Assembly: GCA_963693305.1 (NCBI GenBank)
Contig: OY855912.1
Location: forward strand, 10,814,501 to 10,878,500
Direction: 5' to 3'
DNA: 64,000 nucleotides
From: Meandrina meandrites
Lineage: Eukaryota; Cnidaria; Anthozoa; Scleractinia; Meandrinidae
The notes under the pieces were generated by a model, which was not told the DNA's origin, ran no database searches, and saw only the letters and a program-made list of their open reading frames with translations. Made by a program: the position numbers and the translations under genes. Positions 31,984 through 42,112 of the stretch are shown piece after piece (the first letter of the stretch is position 1; every line of letters begins with the position of its first letter).

Positions 31984-33128
31984 AAATTTGCGAATGATGT
32001 TTCCCTTCTTGTTAATATATTTGCGTCAGAGTCTAATTTGTGCTCTTATCATGCATCATGTATAATATTAGCATAAACCCAATGCCATCCTCTGAGTGAA
32101 CAGAGTGCAAAATAAAATTTTTAAAAAATGATAGATCAATCATCAAGCAATCAGGCTGTAACCTTTACACTCTGACCACTTATGATGATACAATTAATTA
32201 GAAATACTTAATATTTAAATTTTAAATAGACCCTTCCACGGTTTCGGACGCCATCTTGGTTGGGGGGCAAACACGGCAAAATTTACAGTAAATGTATGGG
32301 AAAAATCGGGAGTTTGGCTTGATAATTTGAGAAAGGTTGACATTCTGTAATTTCTATGAACTACAAACTTAAAATACTAGCTAAAAGAGTTAACCGATCA
32401 AATTTGAGAATTGCACTCTCACTAAGAAAGCCGCAAATTAAAATTTTCATTTTTCATATATTTGTCTGTAAAATGGAGCCGCCGTTCGCAGGAAAATTTA
32501 GAAGCATTTGTATGAAAAACTTAAAGTAAGATTTCTCGTTTCGAAGTTAACCGATCCCCTTCAAATTTAATCGGTTAACTCTTTTAGCTAGTATCTTTAG
32601 TTTGCAATTCACAAAAGTTTCAGAATGTCAACGGTCCTTGAATTGTCGAGCATCAAACTTCCGATTTTCCCATACATTCACTGTGGAAGGGTCTATTAGA
32701 AATATTTTTGTGATATTCCCATACATCTACATGAAAAGTTTCCAAGCCAGGCATCACCAGCTACATGAATGTCTTATAACATCCAGAAACACACTAAATC
32801 TAAAAAAGATGTATTGTTCACTGTATATTAGGGACGGACCATTATTTTTCTGGAGGGGGGGGATGAAAAATCTCTCTCTGCAAACTTTTTTTTTATCTAC
32901 GCAATTGCCGACTGTTTAAACGGTGGTATCTTTTTATCGCTTGGTTTCGCCCAGTTTGATTCAGACATCACTGTGACCTTATGACCGCGGAGTAACTGCA
33001 GAATACCCCGCCACTTCGAGGCAATACCCCAGAAACAGCGGCTGCCTAGCTACGTGGATTAAAGAACGAGGTATATTCATGGCTACATGGCTACGTGGCT
33101 CATGGATTAAAGGAAGAGGTATATTCAT
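31984..33128 (+). repeat. Collapsed copy of three distant upstream segments
   Basis: Three near-identical blocks occur in the same order and orientation as their sources: 31984-32454 copies 16850-17317, about 32454-32830 copies 25869-26293, and 32901-33128 copies 30347-30574. The second block lacks ~50 bp next to GT microhomology. About 70 bp of other sequence (32831-32900) separates blocks two and three. Block three carries the FAXDC2 start region (first ~24 codons on the minus strand) and its upstream repeats; blocks one and two carry the ends and outer flanks of the 17090-26158 element. RPTOR exons 1-2 and most of FAXDC2 are missing from the copy. Confidence 0.92.
32227..32695. mobile_element. 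Ends-only derivative of the 17090-26158 inverted-repeat element
   Basis: Starts TAGACCCTTCCACGG and ends GGAAGGGTCTA with no interior, as an internally deleted MITE would. The matching outer flanks show it was copied together with its surroundings instead of inserting here by itself. Confidence 0.7.
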
Positions 33129-33187
33129 CTGCCAACTACACAGGCTTACTATGAAATATTGCGGCATTTTCCATTTTTTTTGCGGTA

Positions 33188-33476
33188 CACTCTATTTTAA
33201 ATATAAGAACGTCTAATTTTGGGTTGAGGCTGAGTGTTAATGCCCTACATAACTGATAGCGTATCATGCAATAAGAAAACAGCATTGAGTTAATTAAACT
33301 GTTAGACCACAGTTTTGCATTTATTTATACAGATCATTTAACGAGAAATTAAAACACGAATGGGCAAAGTAAAGACGTTCTCCGACTCTCAGCCTGGGGA
33401 ATGTTCTTAGCATGTTCTTAAAATTTTGCTTAATGTCATGATCAGCCTCAACGTTCTTTCAAAAAAAAAAAGAGTG
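33188..33476. mobile_element. CACTC-ended MITE with TA target duplication, copy 1
   Basis: Ends CACTCTATTTTAAATATAAG and the inverse GAGTG; flanked by TA on each side (33186-33187, 33477-33478). Internal motifs GGTTGAGGCTGAG and CAGCCTCAACGTTCTTT are inverted partners. A second copy lies at 51419-51712. TA duplication suggests Tc1/mariner-like mobilisation. Confidence 0.75.
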
Positions 33477-34381
33477 TATTGCGATATTTGCCGATTTTTT
33501 TTGGCGGTAACGAGGGTGTTCAGCATAGCCCGAATGTCCCCCTCGGAATGGAGTATGAAGATTTGATCTCTCGTAGAGTCTGGAAGGAAAGATGCTAGCT
33601 AAAGTGAAAAAGCAAAGTCTTTTGTACAGCTACTGAATAACTGAATTGATGCAAAAATAAATATTCCAGAAGTGTTTTGAAGTGTGTTTTTGACAAATAA
33701 TGAGCAACAGACTGCAATTTTCGTAATAATGTTATATGAGAAGTTCATGGTGTCCGCTTTATCCAAAGTCAAAACAATAAAATTGTTCTTTTGGTACCGA
33801 GAAAGTGTCCATAATTCCGTAATAGCGAGAGTCCGTAATAGCGGGAATCATTTCCAGTCAAACCTCTATAACTTTCGCCGGGGATCTGGATTTTGTAGCG
33901 AATAGCGAACATTTTAGAAAAAAGTCAAATTTATCCCGCTAAATGATCACAACAACATCTTACTTTAGACACTTTATAGGTTTTTTTTTTTTTTTGCTTT
34001 CTTCAAGAAATTTATTATACTGTACATCAACATTGGTGTCCAACCAGAAATGTCGAAAAAGACACCATACCTATTTACACCCAATAAAGCAAAAACGACG
34101 TATGTTACAAAGACAAGTTGAAACCGATGACAGTATGTACTTCAAATGGACACGAATTACTAGAAACTGAATATATAGCAATAGTAGAAATGAATCGCGA
34201 TATTCTGCGCGCATTCTTTACAAACAGCAAGTAAGAACAAGGGTGTGCATTTGATCCGGTCTTGTCGTGTGGTGACGGGATAACCAAATGAGTAAGCCAA
34301 AAAGATCAAGTTCTATTGTTACATTTTTTAAAATGCTGTTGATTTGCTTGGTAATATGCTCCTAACTCTTCCTCTTTCCGT

Positions 34382-37300
34382 TTATTCAGTTGGTTTTTTC
34401 TCTTCTTCGTCTCTTTCTTCCACGGGATGTTTCTTCCAGAAGTCTTCAACTTTTAAGAAAATGTCAACAGCCTCCTACAAAGGATTATGTCAGACAAACA
34501 AGTTACAGCCAACGCAAAGGGAGCACTCTTTCGGTAAGCAAATTTTCACTCCACCCCACCCACCCACCACCTTCCTAGAAAACGGCCAACACCACATGCC
34601 GATTTATACTCCATATACCCTTGCTGAAACTTCCCCACAACGAACAGTTAATTATATTCCCATTCTATTCTATTCTGTCCCCTTTGTTGAGAGATTCAGC
34701 TGCATTCAAATAACAGTGGAGCCCTATCTCTTACATTACGCATTTCTTTCTGGTATTCTCTCAACTCTTGGACATCAGGCCGTTTGCGCACCTGCATGTG
34801 AAGAAGATAAAAACAAAACATGATCAGATAAACAATCTGTACCGTGCGGTGATAGTTAGCAAATAAAGAAGCCAACCGCTATAACCTTCGCCTTTTCTTT
34901 TTAATTTTCTTTAGTAACAGATACCTTCCTACTGATCTTGATTGACGGATATTCAATAAACACATAACACATTTACCTTTTTACAAATAACCGGTGTATT
35001 TTATAGCTAACAGTACACAAAATGACTGCAATCTCACACGGCCAATACCTTGGACGGTGTCAAGTTCTATTCTTTCCCCTTTTTAATTCTAATGCTTAAA
35101 CGTTTTTTTTTTCTCTTTTAGCTCCAAAACTGGCGACATTTTCCCAACAGTTTTAGGGAGAAAGGGCGCTTTCGCCGTGACCTGATATCAAGTGTTCCAG
35201 CAACATTTTTCGAAACATTTAGTTTTTAAACGCTTTTCCGGGCACTTGTTTTAGAGTTGACTTGTTTTATTAGCAACAACACTGTGTAAGTAATAGTCTG
35301 AAGTGTCAGCCGTCCTCTCTTTCCTCTCTTCCTTACCCCCCAGAGGAGGGGCGCTGGGGGATAAGGAAGAGAGGACAACTGACACTTCGGACTAGAGAAG
35401 TAATTCAGTCTTTACATATTTTATACTGCTAGGTCCTTCTGACTAGAAAAAGTGTGGCACATACCAGGTATCCTCTGAAGAATGACTGAATGATGACAGC
35501 AGCTTCTTCATCACTAAGCAGCAATGATAGCGGCAATGGAGGGCGAGGGCTAGAAAGGAAACAACATAAATGTACTTAACTTATATAACAAATGAAGCTT
35601 TGTGATTTTTGAAACAGTTCTCGTCAGAGTGGTATTCAACTGAGTGTAGTAAAACCAAACCCAGAGTAAATTAACCCTGGCCAATCAACTTACTTTTCTG
35701 CCAGTATTGTTTGTACAAATGGAATGTCCTCCAGTATTACATTCGACCTATCCTTGTATTTAGGGTTATTTCTATGAACAGAAAAGGTAAATTGAAATGC
35801 AAATACTAGCATCTTACTTCTAAATGGACAACCAACAGACTTCATAATTTGCAAATGAAAATGTTGTCTCTAAGAGACAAGATCTTTATTTGAAAATTAT
35901 GAACTCTAGTTCATAGGATAATAGTATTTCAAATTACAAGATGAACCAAATATCAAAACCAAATAAAAAATAATCACACACTTAATGTTCATATAATATT
36001 ATTTCTGATAATTCATAAAACTAAAGTTGAAATAAATCCTGGTTTTGGTCCTGGGTGAACAGATACACTACAAGGGCAAAGCTATATCTATTTCAGTGTT
36101 TAAACCAGGATCTCAGACCCTTGAGCAGGATTTTAAAAAGAGCCTCTTAAAGGTACCAGAATCTCAGTTAGTGGGCATGGCCCCAAATAATTTTCATCCT
36201 TAAGAGATACCAGGAGTTTTTCTTGAGAAACTATCAGTCTGTTATATTTTGGCTCAATACCCTAAAAGGTACCGCAATACGTAACTCTAATGGCGGCCGT
36301 TTTATATATCAACACTGCAAGCGGTATACCAATGAACAATGAAAATAATTTTGACCCCTTAAAGGTACAACGAGCACCCCCATCACTTTTATATGGGAGT
36401 CTCCCCCTCCGGTCAGGAATCCAGCACACCAACTTTGACCAATGAACCTCACAACGCAACTAGCTCCCAATTGGCTTGATAGCTGAGTTGGTAAGAACAC
36501 TGCTTCTGTGTTGTAGAGGTCATCGGTTCAAATATCATTCAAGCCTTATTTGCTATGATCTTTCAAGTGTTAAATCTTTCTCTCGCAGTTCAGATAATTA
36601 AATGAAACTTCATATATTTATTTTCAAACTAGAATCAATCAGCATATATAATTATATGGATCCAGATTTTCCACTTGTTATTTGTGTGTGGTTCCAAGAA
36701 ATATCCGCGCCCACGCCAAAGATAGTCAGTGGAAATTCCAAGTGGAGGAGGAGGGTTTTAAAAGCCAAAAGTTTTTAAAAAAATATATATGAAGCTAGAC
36801 TGGAATTTCTGAGGGGAAGCGGTGGAGGTTCAAACCAAAAAAAAAATTAAATATGTAATCGGAAAGGAAAAAATCAAATGGCAACTGCCAACCTGAATAA
36901 GTACTCTGTCAGGAAATCACAGGCATTGAATTTTGTTCTTCTTCTCTGTGTGGAAAAAAATTCAAATTCAGTTACAAGTTAGACAGCACCTCGCAATTTA
37001 TTAACTTCGTTCTTCCTTTCCTAGTTCTTGCTATACAGTCAAACCTAGATTATCCAGACTCGTGGGGACTGTGCTTAATAGTCTGGATAATCGAGAGTCC
37101 GGATAATCAAAAATATGAATATTTATGAACCAGAAGATCTAATGCCTGGTTAATAAACTACGAGCGGTCCATGAACACATATACTTGTCATCACAGAAAA
37201 ATCTAGGATAAACTTTGTTTAATGAAGAACAACAAATACCAGAAAAAGATCAATCATTTACATAAGTCAAAGTTGATGGAAATGCGGATGTTTATCATGA

Positions 37301-40070
37301 TAATAAAGTGCTAAACTATGGGTAAGACTTTGATGTTCCGTTTCAATGGTAATATTCATGAAAAAATAGGACCAGAGAAGCAAGTCCAGACAATCAAGAA
37401 ATCCAGGTAATTGAGGTCCAGATAATCGAGGTTCGACTGTAGTGAGAAAATGCTGGAAGAGAACTCCAAGAGACAAACCTCAAATACTTTATTTTCTTTA
37501 GCAGCTATCAGCATTTGTTCAATTGCTGGTAAAAGAACTGGAAACATGTAAGCTTCAAGGTATTCTCTTGGGCTACCTGTAAATTAACAGATCAGAATCA
37601 GAATACAGAAGATTTTATCCATGACACAGGGTAACCGTTGTGGGGAATGGGTAGGTTGTGGTGACTTTCTGCCTTTTTATCTGCAAGTCATCAGGGGCAT
37701 AGGCAGGGGGGATACAATGGGTGCATCCGCACCCCCTCAAGTGTCGCAAGGTCTCCTTTATCTGAGAGGGAGGGTTAAAATGACTCAGAATGCAGGAAAA
37801 GTGGACAAGTTTCAACAAATTGATTTTTCAAAATTTCCAAGGGAAATATATCCCTGGATCCCCCCTGGGCCCTCATGTTTCCAGCACTTACAACCACCAA
37901 AGCAAAATCCTATCTATGGCCCTGGTCATGTACATGTACTGCTATTTGTGGGTTGTGACTACCCTGAGAAGAAACTCTACTAATGGAAACCTCCCAAACA
38001 AAGACACTTCCCACCATCCCAGTGGAACTGTATCATGGACCCTGTCACATGCCAAATCTATACTCCGGTAATTAATTTTTAACCTTGCATGTATAAGCAG
38101 ACACGTCTTTTAAGTGGACAATTTTTCTGGAACAGGTGTCTACTAATGGGAGGTTCCACTGCATATTGTTTGTAAACTCTTTATTGAAAAATAAAGATTG
38201 TGATAGGGGTTTAGATGCTCGCATCTCATGCTTTAATGCTTTAATAAGATACTCCTAAAACAGTAAAAACTATACTAGGAGGGCTAAATTTACATCAGTG
38301 AAATATAATAAAAGCTAATTCTTAAATAAAAATAAAATCTAATTGATATCCTAATTAAATTAGTGGCATCATACCATAGATTTAATGGTTGGCATAATTG
38401 TTGATTGGAAATTTAACAAAGGTAGATTACGTATAGGTAGTTGATTCCACATCACGATCGATCTTGGATAGAATGAATATTTATATATATCACAATTAGG
38501 TTGGATATGACGATAGGGGGAAACATTTGGAAGGCGAGAGGTCCTATGCAGAGGACACACCTCAGGAGGGAGTGAGATACCTACTAAGCCCTGTTGGATC
38601 TTGTAGAACAAGTTTAGTTGCGACAATAATCTACGTTGTTCGAGAGTGACCCAGCCAAGTTGTTTAATCATGGGGGAGACATGGCTAAATCTAGAATAGT
38701 CGCGTAAGACAAATCTAGCTGCTCTGTGCTGGACCATTTCAATTTGATTGATGTTACGTTTAGTGCGTGGATTCCACGCAGAACTAGCATATTCTAACTT
38801 GGGACGTACAAGGGTGGTATATGCTCTTGATTTCACGTCCCTGTTACAGTCGCACAGGACTCTTCTTAATAGGCCAAGTGTTCCATTAGCCTTGCTGCAA
38901 ATGTAATCACAATGCTGATTCCAATTAAGTTTCTGGTTTATAATAATACCTAAATATTTTGTGGAGGTTGTTTCAGAGATGGCACGATTATTCAATAAAT
39001 AATTATAAGAATGTGGAACAGACTTATTGGTGATTCCTAAGTGGTAACATTTAGTAATATTAAAATTCAGTTGCCAAAGATCTGCCCAAACGCTCAAGTT
39101 GTCTAAATCCCGCTGGAGTATCAAGTGGTCTTGCTGATCGTTGATCTCTCTATATATAACACTATCGTCTGCCAAAAGGCGTATCTGGGATTTAATGTTA
39201 TCCGTAATATCATTAATATAAAGCAGAAAAAGGACTGGACCCAGAACTGAGCCTTGGGGGACACCAGAAGTAACAGGTTGAGGATTAGAGTGTGATCCAT
39301 TGACAGATACTACTTGAGTACGATTGTTAAGAAAGGCCTTGATCCAGGCTGCAGTCTCACTTAGGGGTATTCAGAACAGAACACCAATAGTAGCTGCCAA
39401 GATTTCATTTAGGGTTGTACATTGAGAAAGAACCTATTATGGTAAGATTTCTGTTAAGCCACATACCGTGCACACAGTTTTGCTCATGCTATCCGTCACA
39501 TGTGAACAGCATACATGTACATAGATAACATGATATATGCAAAACTGCATGCAAAATTGAGTGTAACGTTTTACAGAAATCTTGCCCGGCATTACTGCTA
39601 GCCTCCCACTCTTTTTACATAGCTAGGCCATCCAGCAGTTTATAGTTTAAGGAGAAATAAAGAGAAGGCCAGCATAACACCCGGTTACTGCAGCAGATGT
39701 TCATTAAAATTTACTCACACTCTTTAGGATCAGGTAATGGCGGAGATTCTCGTTTAGGGGGTGCAGGTTTTCGGTCCAATAAAACGTAACCAAACATCGC
39801 TGGATGATTGACAGCAGGATCAAAATCGGGAAAAAGCGAAGATCTAGTTGACATGCCATCTTCTCCTTCGCGAACCTCGGCAACAGAATCAGAAAGTTTA
39901 TGTCCATAACGACCGAAAAACACTGGTGAACTTTTCGCAGCATCATAACTGCTCCCCACAGATAACTGCTCCTCTTCTGAATAGTCCCGTTTGCTGCTAT
40001 TTCGCGCGGCATTGAGTTCAAGCATCTCACTGAATATGGAGGAAGACGGACTACAAGGTGCTGCGTACAT
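34382..40070 (-). CDS. IQCK: IQ motif-containing protein K, complete, seven exons
   Basis: Minus-strand exons 40070-39719, 37576-37479, 36945-36893, 35771-35694, 35549-35465, 34791-34735 and 34474-34382 join with consistent phases to 272 codons (271 residues; human IQCK is of similar length). Diagnostic matches: SPREYLEAYMFPVLLPAIEQ in exon 2, RRRTKFNACDFLTEYL in exon 3, PRPPLPLSLLLSDEEAAVII in exon 5, and RPDVQELREYQKEMR in exon 6. Residues ~208-226 (AAVIIQSFFRGYLVRKR) form one IQ motif, a calmodulin-binding helix, spread over exons 5-6. The acidic N-terminal exon is poorly conserved. The function of IQCK is little known, and calmodulin binding is inferred from the motif. Intron 1 holds an RT fragment, intron 2 a pogo-like MITE. 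Confidence 0.93.
35294..35394. repeat. ~100-bp fold-back repeat in an IQCK intron
   Basis: TAGTCTGAAGTGTCAG ... TCTTCCTTACCCCCCAG is followed after a ~10-bp loop by its near-complete inverse (CTGGGGGATAAGGAAGAG ... CTGACACTTCGGACTA). Confidence 0.85.
36473..36545 (+). mobile_element. tRNA-like SINE head, 73 nt
   Basis: The 73-nt unit has a perfect 7-bp acceptor pair GGCTTGA/TCAAGCC, an A-box-like TAGCTGAGTTGGTAAGAAC and a B-box-like GGTTCAAAT. The T stem pairs poorly and the D stem is imperfect, so a functional tRNA is unlikely. It resembles tRNA-derived repeats abundant in coral genomes. It lies in IQCK intron 3. Confidence 0.6.
37036..37439. mobile_element. 404-bp pogo/Tigger-like MITE
   Basis: Ends CAGTCAAACCTAGATTATC and the inverse of GATAATCGAGGTTCGACTG, flanked by TA (37034-37035 and 37440-37441). 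CAGTC ends and TA duplication are typical of pogo-like Tc1/mariner elements. Subterminal GGATAATC motifs are repeated. It lies in IQCK intron 2. Confidence 0.85.
38190..39370 (-). pseudogene. 5'-truncated non-LTR retrotransposon, reverse transcriptase C-terminal half
   Basis: The open minus-strand frame from about 39370 to a stop at 38369 contains GVPQGSVLGPVLFLLYINDI and LLADDSVIYRE, the RT palm motifs including the catalytic ADD. It then carries KYLGIIINQKLNW and the usual tail with EYASSAWNP, MVQHRAARFV and FYPRSIVMWNQLP. The N-terminal RT part and endonuclease are missing, as expected from 5' truncation on insertion. The surviving frame has no internal stop, so the insertion may be relatively young. 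The 3' region with AATAAA-like signals extends to about 38190. It lies in IQCK intron 1 in the same orientation. Confidence 0.85.
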
Positions 40071-40833
40071 TTTAACGAAGAATACTTGACGATTTTCAAC
40101 ACAAATTTTAGTTTATCTTTCGTCCGCCATTTTTCCCATAGGTTGTCAATGGTAACTGCCGCTGGCCAAAGCTGAGTGCATTTTTGTAGGCACGCAATAA
40201 GTAAAAAATAGATACCACACAGGCAGCAAAGGCTAGAGCCTCATTCGATAGCTATCAACGCACTTGTTTGCAGAGATTGTTGGCCCTTAATTCCCTCTCG
40301 GTGTACAAGCTGCTTGAATGAAGAAGACGAGTGGGTAGCGAAGTACTGTCCGTGATCTGTGTGTAACCTTGGGCATGTTGGGGAAGGACATATATAGAAA
40401 GGGCAAACAAAGGAACTAAAAACCGCCTAAATTCCAGCAAATCGACCCAGAAACCTCACCGGAAACATAAAAACAAACGACTGAAGCGAGGTGATATATT
40501 TATGTTTTAAACTCATTGATATTCTTATTAAAAAAATACAACCGTTATCCCCATACAAATCCTTATATTTCAAGTGTTGCGTAACTGAGGCACTCACATA
40601 TCAAGCTTGGGCTACCTGTGAATGCAAAAAAAAAATCATTGGTTACCTCATTTCGGGATACATTTAGACTAATTTTCTGAAAAAATTGTCATTATTAGCA
40701 AGAATCGAGCAAGAACCTAGCTTGACAGGCCTGTCAGCTCTCGCAAAAAAAAGTTTGGCTATCAAACCTCGACTCGCTTACGGATCGTCTGACAGACTGC
40801 TCAATTAACAGGGTCCGCGCAGAGGGAGGGGCT

Positions 40834-40867
40834 GGGGGGGGGGGGCTTTAGCCCCCCCCCCCCCCCC
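40834..40867. repeat. Poly(G)/poly(C) hairpin
   Basis: Twelve G, then CTTTAG, then sixteen C: a potential 13-bp G:C stem with a TTTA loop. A related C-rich margin (about 42515-42605, AGCCCCCCCACTC and GGGCGGGCCCTG) suggests a repeat family with such ends. Confidence 0.85.
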
Positions 40868-40936
40868 ACTTTTTTACAATAAAAAGAAAAAATAATAAGA
40901 ACTTAAGTAAATAAGCAAGTAAAGAAAGAATAAAGG

Positions 40937-41244
40937 AAAATTATTATTATTATTATTATTATTATTTTTATTAGAGCTAGAAGGAAAGCCTTTTGTGACT
41001 TTAAGAACATTGATATTGACATTGAAACCCTGGAGGGAGCCATCATGTAAACACTGTTCAAATAGTTATTATTATTATTATTATTATTTTACAGCTTTTC
41101 TTTTCTTTTATATTCACTATTTGTAAAATTTTGGTTTTGAAATATTTATTAAAGACATAAATGAAAATCAGATTTTTTTTTTATGAACAGAAATTTTAAA
41201 AAAAAAAATTATTATTAATATTATTATTATTATTATTATTATTA
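40937..41244. repeat. (TTA)n microsatellite tracts
   Basis: Three TTA/ATT tracts (about 40941-40970, 41066-41090, 41210-41244). A short one recurs at 42107-42121 on the other side of the inverted SINE cluster. Confidence 0.85.
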
Positions 41245-41312
41245 AGTGAGTCTAGAAGAAATACAATAAGATAAATATTTGCATCATTAAATGTGAACTC
41301 GGAAAAAACCGA

Positions 41313-41384
41313 GCACCAGATGGGATTTGAACCCACGACCCTCCGTGATCTAATCGGATGCTCTAACCACTGAGCTACTGGAGA
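41313..41384 (-). mobile_element. tRNA-like SINE head, unit 1
   Basis: 72-nt tRNA-like block with A-box TAGCTCAGTGGTTAGAGC and B-box GGTTCAAATCC. D and T arms pair well. The acceptor arm TCTCCAG/CTGGTGC has two mismatches, and the anticodon arm has an A-A mismatch and an unusual pyrimidine after the would-be AGA anticodon. I regard it as tRNA-derived, not a working tRNA. Its translation gives the QWLEHP-type peptide common as a spurious ORF. Confidence 0.65.
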
Positions 41385-41603
41385 CTCTATGGTGAGCAAG
41401 GGTCAAATGTGGATATATGACTAGAACCGCATCACGCGGTCACATAGTCAATTAATCAGGACAGATACAAATGACTCATAACTGCATCACGCAGTCACAT
41501 TAAGGCATATCTGAGATGCAACCATCCAACCACCAAGTGAGTCTAGAAGAAATACAATAAGATAAATATTTGCATCATTAAATGTGAACTCGGAAAAAAC
41601 CGA

Positions 41604-41675
41604 GCACCAGATGGGATTTGAACCCACGACCCTCCGTGATCTAGTCGGATGCTCTAACCACTGAGCTACTGGAGA
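41604..41675 (-). mobile_element. tRNA-like SINE head, unit 2
   Basis: Essentially identical to unit 1 apart from one base in the anticodon loop region, and in the same orientation 291 bp away, indicating a tandem duplication. Confidence 0.65.
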
Positions 41676-41987
41676 CTCTATGGTGAGCAAGGGTCAAATG
41701 TGGATATATGACTAGAACCGCATCACGCGGTCACATAGTCAATTAATCAGGACAGATACATCTGGTGCTCGGTTTTTTCCGAGTTCACATTTAATGATGC
41801 AAATATTTATCTTATTGTATTTCTTCTAGACTCACTTGGTGGTTGGATGGTTGCATCTCAGATATGCCTTAATGTGACTGCGTGATGCAGTTATGAGTCA
41901 TTTGTATCTGTCCTGATTAATTGACTATGTGACCGCGTGATGCGGTTCTAGTCATATATCCACATTTGACCCTTGCTCACCATAGAG

Positions 41988-42059
41988 TCTCCAGTAGCTC
42001 AGTGGTTAGAGCATCCGACTAGATCACGGAGGGTCGTGGGTTCAAATCCCATCTGGTGC
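41988..42059 (+). mobile_element. tRNA-like SINE head, unit 3 (inverted)
   Basis: Same 72-nt block on the plus strand; it forms the inverted partner of units 1 and 2. Confidence 0.65.
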
Positions 42060-42112
42060 TCGGTTTTTTCCGAGTTCACATTTAATGATGCAAATATTTA
42101 TCTTATTGTATT

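Larger units (their letters stand above)
41260..42112. repeat. Near-perfect inverted repeat (353-bp arms) built from SINE units
   Basis: Arm 41260-41613 is the near-exact reverse complement of 41760-42112. The only difference I noted is one base in the tRNA-like loop (CTAATC versus CTAGTC). The 146-bp centre is itself part of a third copy, so the layout is unit, unit, inverted unit. Units include AACTGCATCACGCAGT and ACCGCATCACGCGGT, both palindromic. TTA repeats flank the cluster on both sides. Confidence 0.92.

Noticed and set aside
40255..40440. 61-codon minus-strand ORF with a signal-peptide-like start upstream of IQCK
   Set aside because: No domain, no splice partner and no other support; length is within chance expectation.
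41313..42059. Three functional tRNA genes
   Set aside because: Acceptor and anticodon arms contain mismatches and the base after the would-be anticodon is a pyrimidine; the linked 3' repeat tail fits a SINE.
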